A DNA stretch of 64,000 bases from Methylobacterium amylolyticum. GTDB lineage: Bacteria > Pseudomonadota > Alphaproteobacteria > Rhizobiales > Beijerinckiaceae. Below, piece after piece: positions 53,040 to 61,954 of this stretch; position 1 is the first letter of the stretch, and every line of letters begins with the position of its first letter. The translations under genes and the position numbers were made by a program. The DNA lies in the NCBI RefSeq assembly GCF_030700245.1, contig NZ_JAUYZI010000005.1, forward strand, positions 62,001 through 126,000. Direction: 5' to 3'. A model generated the notes under the pieces. The model had not been told where the DNA came from and ran no database searches. It saw only the letters and a list, made by a program, of their open reading frames with translations.

Positions 53040-53804
53040 TCAGGTGCGGTGGACGCCCAGCATCGCGGTCAGGCCGCCGTCGACGGGCAGGACCGCGCCC
53101 GTGATGTAGCCCGCCCCCTCCCCCATCAGGAAGGCGGCCAGCGCCGCGACCTCGTCGGGCCGCGCGAAGCGGCCGGCGGGGATCTGGGCCTCCATGCCGG
53201 CGCGGTGGGCGGCGTAGGGGGCCATCATCGCGGTGTCGACGAAGCCCGGGGCGATCACGTTGACGGTGACGCCGCGCTTGGCGGTCTCGATCGCCAGCGT
53301 CCGGCAATAGGCGATCAGGGCGCCCTTGCTCGCGGCGTAGGCGCCGTTGCCGGCATTGCCGCGCAAGGCCGCGACCGAGCCGACCGCGACGATCCGCCCG
53401 GAGCGCGCGCGGACCATGCCGCGCATCAGCGCCTTGGCGAGCCGGGTCAGCGAGAAGAAGTTGACCTGCATCGCCGCCTCGGCCCGGTCCTGATCGAGCA
53501 TCGCGGCGAGCGCGTCGCAGGGCTGGCCGGCATTGTGGACGAGGCCGTGATAGCCCACCGCCTCCGCCGCGTCGCAGAACGCGTCGAGGGCGGCGCGATC
53601 CGCGAGGTCGAGGGCGTGGGCGGCGAAGGCCCGGCCGGGATGGGCCGCGCGCAGCTCCGCGAGCAGCGCTTCCGCGGCCTCGCCGGACGTGCGGTAGGTG
53701 AGGTCGACGGAGAACCCGGCGCCCGCCAGCGCGCGGCTGATCGCGGCGCCGAGCCCCGAGGCGCCGCCGGTGACGAGGACGCGCCGCGCCTCCGCCCCGC
53801 TCAT
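53040..53804 (-). CDS. FabG-like 3-oxoacyl-ACP reductase (SDR)
   Basis: A 254-residue short-chain dehydrogenase. It has the cofactor motif TGGASGLGAAISRAL, the NAG motif LVHNAGQPCD, the catalytic serine in VAVGSVAALRGN and the YxxxK pair in GAYAASKGAL, plus the C-terminal ITGAVLPVDGG typical of FabG. It should reduce a beta-ketoacyl thioester formed by the upstream KAS. The start ATG overlaps the last of a ladder of ATGA motifs that begins at the KAS stop codon. Confidence 0.88.
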   Translation of the reverse strand: MSGAEARRVLVTGGASGLGAAISRALAGAGFSVDLTYRTSGEAAEALLAELRAAHPGRAFAAHALDLADRAALDAFCDAAEAVGYHGLVHNAGQPCDALAAMLDQDRAEAAMQVNFFSLTRLAKALMRGMVRARSGRIVAVGSVAALRGNAGNGAYAASKGALIAYCRTLAIETAKRGVTVNVIAPGFVDTAMMAPYAAHRAGMEAQIPAGRFARPDEVAALAAFLMGEGAGYITGAVLPVDGGLTAMLGVHRT

Positions 53805-53864
53805 GCGCGTGCCCTCATCGCCGGCGCTCTCATGCCCGCGCCCTCATGCCCGCGCCCTCATGCC
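53805..53864 (-). repeat. ATGA-containing tandem repeat between KAS and FabG genes
   Basis: The minus strand holds two exact 14-base units (ATGAGGGCGCGGGC) and two related ones (ATGAGAGCGCCGGCG, ATGAGGGCACGCGC) ending at the FabG start. The first overlaps the KAS stop. Each ATG opens a five- to ten-codon mini-frame whose TGA overlaps a following ATG, giving a chain of stop/start overlaps. Confidence 0.75.
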
Positions 53865-55141
53865 GGCTCGATCCCGAACACGAGGCAGGTGTTCTGGCCG
53901 CCGAAGCCGAAGGAGTTCGACAGCACCGTGCGCACCGGCAGGTCGCGGGCCTGCGCCACCACGTCGAGGCCGAGCGCCGGATCGGGCACCCGGTGGTTGA
54001 TCGTCGGCGGGATGCGGCCGTGTCGGAGGGTGAGCAGCGAGGCCGCCGCCTCGATCGCCCCGGCGGCGGTCAGGGTGTGGCCGATCATCGACTTGTTGGA
54101 GGTCACCGGCAGGTGCGCCGCCCGCTCGCCGAACACGGCGGCGAGCCCCAGCGCCTCCATCCGGTCGTTCTCGGGCGTCGAGGTGCCGTGGGCGTTGACC
54201 GTGTCGATCTGCTCGGGCGCCAGCCCGGCATCGTCGAGGCTCGCGCGGATCGCCGCGATGATCGGCGCCCCGTCCGGGCTCGACCGGGTGCGGTGGAAGC
54301 CGTCGCCCTTCTCGCCGCAGCCGAGCACGTAGCCGAGGATCGCGGCGCCCCGCGCCGCGGCGGCCCCCGCATCCTCCAGCACCAGGGCGGCGGCGCCCTC
54401 CCCCATGACGAAGCCGTCGCGGTCCTTCGAGAACGGTCTTGAGGCCTGCTCCGGCGGGTCGTTGCGCGTGGAGAGCGCTGAGAGCAGCGAGAAGCGGATC
54501 AGCGATTCCGGGTTCACCGAGCCGTCGGTGCCGATGCAGAGCGCCGCCGCCGTCTCGCCCCGGCGGATCGCCTCGACGCCGAGTTGGATCGCGGTCGCCC
54601 CCGACGAGCAGGCGGTGGAGAGCGAGATCGGCGAGCCGCGGGTGCCGAAGCGGTCGGCGATCCGGTCGGCCACGGTGCCGAAGATGAACAGGTCGTGCCA
54701 GTCGTCGAACCGCCGGGAGCCGGCCGCGCGGATGAGCCCGGCATAATCGACCGGCCCCGTCCCGCCCGCCGCCTCGGCGAGCGCCCGCCGCTGCGGCCAC
54801 TCCATCTCGACGGGCGGCACGGCGATGAACAGCGCGCCGGGGAAATCCCCGGGCCTGCCGATCCCGGACTGCTCCACCGCCTCCTCGGCCGCCGCCGCGG
54901 CGAAACGCTCGGACAGGAGCGGCGCCACCAGCGGCTCGGTGTCGAGGTCGTCGACCGTGCCGGCGATGCGGGTGCGCAGGCCGTCGGTTGGGAACCGTGT
55001 GATCGCGCGGATTCCCGAGCGGCCCTCGACCAGGGCCGCCCAGGTCTCGGCCTGTCCCCGCCCGAGAGAGGAGACGATGCCGAGGCCGGTCACCGCGATC
55101 AGCGGCCGGCCCCGGGGGTCGCGGTGCGCGCGTGGGGTCAT
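53858..55141 (-). CDS. Beta-ketoacyl-ACP synthase, FabF type
   Basis: A 427-residue condensing enzyme. Catalytic residues are the cysteine in LSTACSSGATAI (about 177), the histidine in NAHGTSTPEND (about 317) and the histidine in NKSMIGHTLTAAG (about 350). The C-terminal SNSFGFGGQNTCLVFG is standard. It elongates an acyl-ACP chain. It heads an operon with FabG-like, SH3-like, MDR reductase and lauroyltransferase genes, resembling the FabF1XL part of the very-long-chain fatty acid cluster in Rhizobiales. No ACP, dehydratase or second KAS gene lies beside it. Confidence 0.9.
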   Translation of the reverse strand: MTPRAHRDPRGRPLIAVTGLGIVSSLGRGQAETWAALVEGRSGIRAITRFPTDGLRTRIAGTVDDLDTEPLVAPLLSERFAAAAAEEAVEQSGIGRPGDFPGALFIAVPPVEMEWPQRRALAEAAGGTGPVDYAGLIRAAGSRRFDDWHDLFIFGTVADRIADRFGTRGSPISLSTACSSGATAIQLGVEAIRRGETAAALCIGTDGSVNPESLIRFSLLSALSTRNDPPEQASRPFSKDRDGFVMGEGAAALVLEDAGAAAARGAAILGYVLGCGEKGDGFHRTRSSPDGAPIIAAIRASLDDAGLAPEQIDTVNAHGTSTPENDRMEALGLAAVFGERAAHLPVTSNKSMIGHTLTAAGAIEAAASLLTLRHGRIPPTINHRVPDPALGLDVVAQARDLPVRTVLSNSFGFGGQNTCLVFGIEPA

Positions 55142-55259
55142 GGGCCCGTCCTGTACGGGATTTTTCCGGCCCGCACACCCGCACCGGGCCGAGGCGCCGC
55201 GCGTGCGGATGGCGCGGCCCGGAGCGACCGCCGTCGCCCGGCGGGTGCACGGACGGAGA

Positions 55260-56537
55260 TCAGGCCGGGGGTGCCTCCGCAGGGGCGTTGGCGAGCCGCA
55301 GGACGGTCTGGAGCAGAACGTCGGCGCCGGCCGCGCAATCGCCCTGCGTCGCGGACTCGGACTCGTTGTGGCTCACCCCGTCCTTGCAGGGCACGAAGAT
55401 CATCGCCGTCGGGACCCGGGCCGCGAGGTTGCAGGCGTCGTGGCCCGCCCCCGAGACGATGCGGCGGCGCGGGTGGCCGAGGTTCTCGGCGGCGGCCTCG
55501 ACCGCGGCCACGACCCGGGCATCGAACGGCACCGGCTCCTTGCGCCAGATCCGGGCGAGTTCCACGGTCAGGTTGCGCCGCGCCCCGATCTCGGCGGCCG
55601 CCGCGTGCAGGGCCGCCTCCATCGCGTCGAGCGTCGCGGAGCGCGGGTCGCGGATGTCGAGGGTGAAGGCGACCCGGCCCGGCACCACGTTGCGCGACGG
55701 CGCCAGGATCGCCGCCTCGCCGACCGTGGCCACCGCGCTCGGGGCGTGATCCAGGGCGATCCGCTCGGCGGCCAGCGCGAATTCCGACAGCGCCAGCAGA
55801 GCGTCGCGCCGCCGCGGCATCGGCGTCGTGCCGGCGTGGCTCTCGAAGCCGGTGATCGCGCCGTCGAACCACGCGATGCCCTGGCCGCCCTCGACGACGC
55901 CGATGGTCTTGGCCTCGGCCTCCAGGATCGGGCCCTGCTCGATGTGCAGTTCCACGAACGCGCCGATCGTCTGGCCGCCCACGGCGACGTCGCCGCGGTA
56001 GCCGATGGCGTCGAGCGCCTCGGCCACCGTGACGCCCGCCGCGTCGCGCTTGGCCAGGATCTCGTCCGCCGTGAAGTCGCCGGCATAGGCCGCCGAGGCC
56101 ATCATCGCCGGAGCGAAGCGCGAGCCCTCTTCGTTGGTCCAGTTGACGACCATCAGCGGCGCCTCGGTCTCGATCCCGGCGTCGTTCAGGGTCCGCATCA
56201 CCTCCAGCCCCGCCAGCACGCCGAGCACGCCGTCGAACTTGCCCCCCGTGGGCTGCGTGTCGAGGTGCGAGCCGAAGGCGACCGGCGGCCGGCTCATGTC
56301 GCGGCCGCGGCGCAGGGCGTACTGGGTGCCGAGGGCGTCGACGGAGACGGCGAGCCCCGCCGCCTCGCAGGCGTCCCGGAACCAGTCGCGCACCTGCCCG
56401 TCCTCGGCCGAGAGGGTCAGCCGGTTGATGCCGCCGTTCGGGGTCCCCCCGAAGGCCGCCGTCTCGTGGATCGTCGCCCACAGGCGCGCCCCGTCGGCGC
56501 GCAGGTTGTGGGTGCTGCTCGGACTCGTCTGACTCAT
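55260..56537 (-). CDS. M20 amidohydrolase (N-carbamoyl-L-amino acid hydrolase/allantoate amidohydrolase)
   Basis: A 425-residue zinc hydrolase of the M20/HyuC-AllC group. Motifs are FGSHLDTQPTGGKFDG (metal histidine/aspartate), VVNWTNEEGSRFAPAM (catalytic and metal glutamates), ELHIEQGPILE, the dimerisation region ESHAGTTPMPRRRDALL, and SGAGHDA near the end. The ATG at 56537 follows GGAAG. These enzymes release CO2 and ammonia from N-carbamoyl amino acids, allantoate or ureidoglycine/ureidoglycolate. Allantoate hydrolysis would connect it to PuuE 50 kb away, but the local genes give no support, so the substrate is open. Confidence 0.87.
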   Translation of the reverse strand: MSQTSPSSTHNLRADGARLWATIHETAAFGGTPNGGINRLTLSAEDGQVRDWFRDACEAAGLAVSVDALGTQYALRRGRDMSRPPVAFGSHLDTQPTGGKFDGVLGVLAGLEVMRTLNDAGIETEAPLMVVNWTNEEGSRFAPAMMASAAYAGDFTADEILAKRDAAGVTVAEALDAIGYRGDVAVGGQTIGAFVELHIEQGPILEAEAKTIGVVEGGQGIAWFDGAITGFESHAGTTPMPRRRDALLALSEFALAAERIALDHAPSAVATVGEAAILAPSRNVVPGRVAFTLDIRDPRSATLDAMEAALHAAAAEIGARRNLTVELARIWRKEPVPFDARVVAAVEAAAENLGHPRRRIVSGAGHDACNLAARVPTAMIFVPCKDGVSHNESESATQGDCAAGADVLLQTVLRLANAPAEAPPA

Positions 56538-56674
56538 GCCACTTCCTTGCACGGCCCCGCGCCGTACCGCGAGATGCCTGTGATGGCCCCGCCGGCCGCG
56601 CCGGGCAACCGGGATCGCGTCCGCTCCGTCCCCGGAGACGCCGCCGCCGCACCGCGCCAGGGACCGGATCCGGC

Positions 56675-57136
56675 TCAGCCCGCCGTGCGGCGCACCGGAG
56701 AGGCGGCGAGCAGGGCGGACCCGTCCACGGCGAGCGCCGCGGCGATCTCCCCGAGCGCGCTCGCCTCGATGCCGCTGATGCCGTCGTGGTCGGCCACGTC
56801 GGCGGCGATCAGGAAGACGTTCTCGCGCTGGCGCTCCGGCCGGCCGGCGAGCGCGGCGACGTGGCGGAGGTTCTCCGCACGTCCCAGCCGGGTCCGGGCC
56901 CGGGCGATGCCGTCGTACAACTCGGTCTCCAGCATCCGCGCGTCGTAGCCCTTGACCAGCACCGGGTCGGCGCGCAGCCCCTCCAGAGCGGTCTCGAACT
57001 CGTCGCCCGCCACCTCCCCGTCCGCGACGATGACGTTGGCGGCGGCCGAGACGGCGGCGAGCATCAGCGTCCGGTCGCCGGCATAGGCGGTGACGGTGCG
57101 GCCGAGGTGCCCGAAGAGGTCGCGCAGGAGGGACAT
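56675..57136 (-). CDS. TerB-like protein
   Basis: A 153-residue helical protein with the TerB/DjlA-like pattern: AAVSAAANVIVADGEVAGDEFETAL and VFLIAADVADHDGISGIEASAL, where paired acidic residues could bind metal. The start ATG 57136 has AGGAGGG immediately upstream. It stands alone, without other tellurite-resistance genes, so the TerB fold assignment does not imply tellurite resistance. It may be a membrane-associated scaffold. It follows a non-coding stretch of about 850 bp. Confidence 0.75.
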   Translation of the reverse strand: MSLLRDLFGHLGRTVTAYAGDRTLMLAAVSAAANVIVADGEVAGDEFETALEGLRADPVLVKGYDARMLETELYDGIARARTRLGRAENLRHVAALAGRPERQRENVFLIAADVADHDGISGIEASALGEIAAALAVDGSALLAASPVRRTAG

Positions 57137-57992
57137 GCCGGTGCTTCGCGAGCGGTTGCGGAGCCTGTCGATAGCAGAGCGCGTCCGAACCGGGGACGCG
57201 TCCGCCGCGAAAATCTGCGCCCGGACCCGTTCGGACACGTGCGAGCAACACGGCCGTGCGACCTGAGTCCCGCCGCGACGCGCGCGGCCGGCGGGACCTG
57301 GCCCAGCAGCCCCCTCAACCGGGCCGGGCCCACCGTCTCGCCGCCGGGACGAGGAGCGGGCCGCCCCAGCATCGCCCTCCGGCCCGGCGGCGGTTTTCCG
57401 CGCGCGATGACCGACCACCGCCGCGAGCGGCTCCTGCTCCCACGCACCGGCCCGCCGCGCGACGGCGAAGGCCCCGCGATGCCGTCGCGCTCGGCCCGCC
57501 ACAGGTTCTCGGCCGCGAAGCCGCGTGCGGCGGCGGAACAGCGTGGCGGCGTGCGCCATTCCCGGATCTCAGCCCGCGGATCCGATCACCGCAAGCGCGA
57601 CCGGCGCCAGGATTGTCGACCGTCGAGGCGATTCGCCCGGAGTTCGACGCCGTCGGTGCCGCGCCGCCGGGCACGAGGCGGCCCCCGGACCGACGATTCG
57701 TCCGCCCGGAGCCGCGACCATGGCGGGAAGACGACGCCGCCATGCACCGGGCGCGCGACAGTGTCCGACCGAATTCGGGCCCTCGGTGCTGCAATGCAGC
57801 ATGAACGCCCTTTCCCAACGCTTCGGATCGTGGCATATTGAATTGTCCACAACCTAACCGCCTCGTTCGCCCCTGCCCCGACCGGCCGGCGGCGGCCGGC
57901 TCGACGCCGAGTCGACGGGATCGGATAGTTCCCTGAACGAAGGAACAGCGCGCCCTCGCGTGGACGGCGGCGTCACGGAGGTCGTCGGGTCG
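57137..57992. other. Long intergenic region, about 850 bp, no gene identified
   Basis: Divergent region between the TerB-like gene and selB. Several open frames exist, as expected in GC-rich DNA, but none has a family match or good ribosome binding site, and none resembles a long-variable-arm tRNA such as tRNA-Sec. The only clear element is a TGC-rich palindrome at 57786-57803; the composition becomes more AT-rich at 57800-57860, where a rightward promoter could lie. Confidence 0.5.
57786..57803. promoter_or_regulatory. TGC-rich palindrome, candidate PhaR-type site 1
   Basis: Contains TGCTGCAATGCAGCA (57787-57801), arms of six bases around AAT. This fits CTGC-N3-GCAG, the site reported for the PHA-synthesis regulator PhaR in Rhodobacter. 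A closely similar 18-base sequence lies at 63526-63543. It is about 190 bp upstream of selB. Confidence 0.45.
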
Positions 57993-59906
57993 GTGACAGC
58001 GTTGAAGACACTCCTCGTCGGCGTCATCGGTCACGTCGATCACGGCAAGACCGCACTGGTGCGCGCCCTGACCGGTGCGGAGACCGACCGGCTGAAGGAG
58101 GAGCAGGCGCGCGGCGTCTCGATCGTCCCGGGCTTCGCGCTGCTGGCGGGCGACCCGGGCGAGATCGACCTCGTCGACCTTCCGGGTCACGAGCGGTTCG
58201 TGCGCGCCATGGTGTCGGGCGCCACCGGCATGCGGGCGGTCCTGCTCGCGGTCGACGCCAACGAGGGCATCAAGCCCCAGACGGTCGAGCACCTGGAGAT
58301 CGCCCGGCTGATCGGCGTGCGCAGGGGCGTCCTGGCGCTGACCAAGGCCGACCTCGCCGGGCCCGAGACGCTCGCCGCCCGCGCCGCCGAGATCGCCACC
58401 GCGGCCGCCCGCGCCGGGATCGAGGCCGGTCCGGTGATCGCCACGTCCACGGTCACGGGCATCGGCATCCCGGCCCTGTCCGCGGCGCTGACCGGGCTGC
58501 TGGACGAGACGCCGCCGGGTGCCGATGACGGCTTCCCCTACCTGCCGGTCGACCGGGTGTTCTCCCGCGCCGGCTTCGGCACGGTGGTCACCGGCACCCT
58601 GCGCCGGGGCCGGCTGGCGGTGGGCGACACCGTGGAGATCGCCCCCGGCGGGCGGACCGCGACGGTGCGCGGCCTCCAGATCCATGGCCGCTCGGTCGAG
58701 GCCGCCGAGCCCGGACGGCGCACGGCGGTGGCCCTGCGCGGCGTCGGGCTCGACGAGGTCGCCCGTGGACAGGCGCTGTGCCTGCCGGGGCTGCTCGCCC
58801 CCGCGCGGTGGTTCGACGTGGCGATCTCGGCGGCCGCGAGCGCGGAGGCGGCGCTGCCAGGGGGCACCGCCTGCCGGCTGCTGTTCGGCACCTCCGAGGT
58901 GCCGGCGCGGCTGCGGCTCCTCGACCGCGAGGCGCTGGAGCCGGGCGCGAGCGCGCAGGCGCAACTGCATCTCTCCGCGGACGCGGCCGTGCCGGCGCGC
59001 GAACCGTTCGTGCTGCGGCTCGACTCGCCGCCCGCCACCGTCGCGGGCGGCCGCATCCTCGATCCCGCGAGCCGCCGCCGCCGCCGGGGCGATGCCCGGA
59101 TCACCGCGGATCTCGCCGCCATCGCCGCCGGGCGCCCCGCCGAGGCGCTGGCGGTGCGGCTCGGCCAGGCGGGCGCGGCCGGCGCCGGTCTCACCGAGCT
59201 GGCCCGGCTCGCGGGCACGGCGCCCGAGCGGGTGCGGCGCCTGCTCGCCGCCTCGGGGGCGCGGGAGATCGCCGAGCGCTTCGTCGGCGCCCCAGCCTTC
59301 GCGGCCCTGCGCACCGGCGTGCTCGCGGCCCTGTCGCAGCACCACCACGAGCACCCGATGGAGCACGGCATCGCGGTCGAGCGCCTCGCGCGGTCGCTGG
59401 TGCTGACGGAGCCGGTGACGGGCGCGGTGCTGCGCGACCTCGGGGCGACCGGCGAGGCGGCCCAGGCCGGACTGCTCTGGCGGCGGGCCGATTTCGACCC
59501 CGCCCGCAACGAGACCGAGACGACGCGGCGTCTGGAGCAGGTCTTCCGCCGCGCCGGCCTGAACCCGCCCGACGAGGCCGAGGCGATCGGCCGGGACATC
59601 CGCCGCCGCGAGGCGCTGACCTACCTCGTCGGGGCCGGCACGGTGATCCGCGCCGTCGACCGGGTGCAGCGGCGGGCGGTCCTGTTCCACAAGGAGGCGG
59701 TGGCGAGCGCGCGGACGCGCCTCGCGCAGGCCTTCCCGAACGCCGGCACCGCGGAGACCGGCTTCCTGGCGCGGGAAGCCGGGGCGACGCTCGGGATCTC
59801 GCGGAAGTTCTCGATCCCGCTGCTGGAACACCTCGACGCCACCGGCTTCACCCGCCGGGCCGGCGACCGCCGCGTCATCGTCGCGCTGGAGGCCGGCGCT
59901 CAGTAG
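57993..59906 (+). CDS. selB: Selenocysteine-specific elongation factor SelB
   Basis: Delivers selenocysteinyl-tRNA to UGA codons followed by a SECIS hairpin. The 637-residue protein has the GTPase motifs GHVDHGKT, DLPGHERF and the TKADLA base-recognition motif, a leading MVSGATGMRAVLLAVDANEGIKPQT, two EF-Tu-like barrels (DRVFSRAGFGTVVTGTLRRG) and C-terminal winged helices for mRNA binding (ALTYLVGAGTVIR, AFPNAGTAETGFLARE). GTG 57993 is chosen after GGAGG at 57977; GTG 57960 is an in-frame alternative. No selA, selD or tRNA-Sec gene is in the window. Confidence 0.93.
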   Translation: MTALKTLLVGVIGHVDHGKTALVRALTGAETDRLKEEQARGVSIVPGFALLAGDPGEIDLVDLPGHERFVRAMVSGATGMRAVLLAVDANEGIKPQTVEHLEIARLIGVRRGVLALTKADLAGPETLAARAAEIATAAARAGIEAGPVIATSTVTGIGIPALSAALTGLLDETPPGADDGFPYLPVDRVFSRAGFGTVVTGTLRRGRLAVGDTVEIAPGGRTATVRGLQIHGRSVEAAEPGRRTAVALRGVGLDEVARGQALCLPGLLAPARWFDVAISAAASAEAALPGGTACRLLFGTSEVPARLRLLDREALEPGASAQAQLHLSADAAVPAREPFVLRLDSPPATVAGGRILDPASRRRRRGDARITADLAAIAAGRPAEALAVRLGQAGAAGAGLTELARLAGTAPERVRRLLAASGAREIAERFVGAPAFAALRTGVLAALSQHHHEHPMEHGIAVERLARSLVLTEPVTGAVLRDLGATGEAAQAGLLWRRADFDPARNETETTRRLEQVFRRAGLNPPDEAEAIGRDIRRREALTYLVGAGTVIRAVDRVQRRAVLFHKEAVASARTRLAQAFPNAGTAETGFLAREAGATLGISRKFSIPLLEHLDATGFTRRAGDRRVIVALEAGAQ

Positions 59907-60223
59907 TCGGAGCCGAGCCAGTCGTCGCGGCTCGGCTCGTAGCAGGTGTAGCCGACGAGGCAGGCCGGATCGTCGCGGGTCGGGCGGAAGGCGCGCCGGG
60001 CGATCTCGGTGGGCTCGCAGAACGACCGGTCGCGCACGAAGCGGTCGTAGGTCTGGCCGCCGGTGCCGAGCACGACGGCGCCGCGGGCCTCGACGAGGCG
60101 GGCGGCCTGCCCGCAGTTCATGGCCGTCGTGGAGGGCCGTCCCTGCGCAGCCGCCGGGCCGAGCGAGGCGGCGAGCAGGAGGATGGCCGGGAAGGCTGAT
60201 TGCGACACGGCTTGGCTCCGCAC
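59900..60223 (-). CDS. Small exported protein with four cysteines
   Basis: A 107-residue protein converging on selB, overlapping its stop by seven bases. A signal peptide (hydrophobic SAFPAILLLAASLGPAAAQG) is followed by a short cysteine-containing domain (MNCGQAARLVEARGAVVLGT, RDRSFCEP, DDPACLVGYTC) that could hold two disulfides. GTG 60223 is chosen as start after GGGGCGG; TTG 60238 is possible. The pattern occurs in conserved hypothetical proteins of alphaproteobacteria, function unknown. Confidence 0.65.
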   Translation of the reverse strand: MRSQAVSQSAFPAILLLAASLGPAAAQGRPSTTAMNCGQAARLVEARGAVVLGTGGQTYDRFVRDRSFCEPTEIARRAFRPTRDDPACLVGYTCYEPSRDDWLGSDY

Positions 60224-60333
60224 CGTTCCGCCCCGCAACCGCGCGCCGGGCCTGCCCGGAGAACGCGGTCACGGCTCACCGTATCGGGTGGCTCTTCGTC
60301 GCAGAACGGGCCGACGCCCCGCCTCCATCCCGC

Positions 60334-61569
60334 TCAGATCTGATCCGGTCGATCGCCGCGCACCGCGGTCGCCGGGCGCCGGGTCGTGTTCCAGGCCGCC
60401 GAGTTGGTGGCCGCCGAGACGGCCGGGGGAACGCGCAGGATGGCGCCGTAGGCCGGGAGATGGCGGCGGGCGCAGGCCTCCCAGGTGTGGCGCCCCGCGA
60501 CGAGGCGGGCCGCCGCGGCCAGCGGCCGGCGCCGCTCCGGCTCCAGACTCGCCCGCATCGCCGCAGCGACCGCGCCCGCGTCCTCGGGATCGACGAACAG
60601 GGCCTCGCTGGTCCGCAGGTACTCGGTGAAGGGGGGCCGGGCCGAGACGATGGCGGGGGTCCCGCAGGCGATCGACTCCAGCACGGAGAGCCCGTAGCCC
60701 GTCGCCAGGGCCGGACAGACGAGGGCGTCGGCGAGGCGGTAGAGGGCGGGCATGTCGGCCTGCGCCACGGCGCCGATGCGAATCACCGGCTTGCCGGGAC
60801 CGACCTCCAGCCCCTCATGTTCCAGGGCGGCGCAGCAACGCGCCGCGTAGCCCGCGTGGTCCCCGGAGGCCGCGCCGGCCAGCACCAACTGCGCGCTGGG
60901 CAGCGTCGCCCGGAGTGCGGCGAAGGCCGTGATCGCCGTGAGCGCGTTCTTACCGGCCGCGAAGCCGCCGAGGACGAGGAAGACCGGGCCCGCGCCGAGA
61001 CCCAGGCGGCGGCGCAGCTCGGCGTCGCCGGGGCCGGGCTCGGGTGCGTAGGCGGAGCCGTCGACCCCGCCGCCGACCGGGTCCGCCGACGCCCCGTACT
61101 CGGCCGCCAGCGCGGCGACCCCGATCCGGCTCGCGCAGAGCAGCCGGCCGGCATCGAGGATCGCCCGGTCCCGCAGCGGGGCGAGGTGCGGGTCGAACCC
61201 CGCCTCGACCCGGTGGACGGTGCGGACGAAGCCCGGGATCAGCCGCCGCCGGGTCAGGGTCGCCAGGGCGTTGCCGCCGATCTCGCAATGGGCGTGGAAC
61301 ACGTCGAAATCGCAGGCCGCGGGCATCGAGAAATGCGCGAGGCAGGCGGCGATGCCGGCGCGGATCCGTTCTCCGGGCTCGGCGGACGGGGTCTTGGCCG
61401 CCACGGAGAGGACGGGGCAGCGCGCCTCGCGGAAGAACCCGCGCCCGGTCGGATCGGGGGCATGCACGACCGCCTCGTGCCCGAGCCCGCACAGGGCCTC
61501 GGCGAGGCCGAGGGCGTGGGCGACGCCGCCGCCCGGATCGGTGGATGGGGTCAGGATGGCGATGCGCAC
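60334..61569 (-). CDS. Glycosyltransferase family 4 (GT-B)
   Basis: A 411-residue glycosyltransferase with two Rossmann domains. The N-terminal half has VRIAILTPSTDPGGGVAHAL and DFDVFHAHCEIGGN; the C-terminal half carries FLVLGGFAAGKN and the nucleotide-sugar motif CPALATGYGLSVLESIACGTPAI, with the EX7E-type glutamates in GYGLSVLE and EYLRTSE. A GTG start at 61569 begins exactly at the family N-terminus. It has no adjacent polysaccharide genes, so the acceptor is unknown. Confidence 0.85.
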   Translation of the reverse strand: MRIAILTPSTDPGGGVAHALGLAEALCGLGHEAVVHAPDPTGRGFFREARCPVLSVAAKTPSAEPGERIRAGIAACLAHFSMPAACDFDVFHAHCEIGGNALATLTRRRLIPGFVRTVHRVEAGFDPHLAPLRDRAILDAGRLLCASRIGVAALAAEYGASADPVGGGVDGSAYAPEPGPGDAELRRRLGLGAGPVFLVLGGFAAGKNALTAITAFAALRATLPSAQLVLAGAASGDHAGYAARCCAALEHEGLEVGPGKPVIRIGAVAQADMPALYRLADALVCPALATGYGLSVLESIACGTPAIVSARPPFTEYLRTSEALFVDPEDAGAVAAAMRASLEPERRRPLAAAARLVAGRHTWEACARRHLPAYGAILRVPPAVSAATNSAAWNTTRRPATAVRGDRPDQI

Positions 61570-61954
61570 GCACGGGCCCCCGGGACGCCTTCGAGGCCCG
61601 CGGCCGCGGGCCTCGTCCGGGGTTCCCGGCGCGGTGCGGCGTGTCGGACGGCCGACCCCTTTGCCCCTCCCGGGATCTGCGCCGGAGCACAAGCATCGTT
61701 CGTGCCGTCCGACCCGGCCGAGCCATCGGTCCGAGAACGCTGCCCCGCCTTTTCGCAGGCGGACGAACTCGGAGGCGCCCGCAAACGACCATGATTCGGC
61801 TCGACGGTTCGCGATGCCGTCGCGATCGACCTGCGAGTGGTGAATTTTGCGTTACGGATTCACACAGCCTTCAAGCATCCGCGGGAACCCGGGCTTCCGG
61901 GATCGCGGCGCAGTCTGTATCGAGCCTCCACGCGAGCCGAGCCCGACGGTCCCC
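61570..61954. other. Divergent intergenic region, 385 bp
   Basis: Separates the GT4 and SGNH genes, which point away from each other. I see no credible gene in either strand. A short hairpin CCCGGGCTTCCGGG occurs near 61890. Base composition falls around 61840-61870, a likely promoter for the SGNH gene. Confidence 0.4.

Noticed and set aside
56675..57136. Tellurite resistance determinant
   Set aside because: A lone TerB-like fold without other ter genes does not support this function.
57256..57857. Open frames in the gap before selB
   Set aside because: Composition is random-like, with no ribosome binding site or homology that I can recognise.
57800..57992. tRNA-Sec gene near selB
   Set aside because: No 90-100 base cloverleaf with a long variable arm and TCA anticodon is visible.
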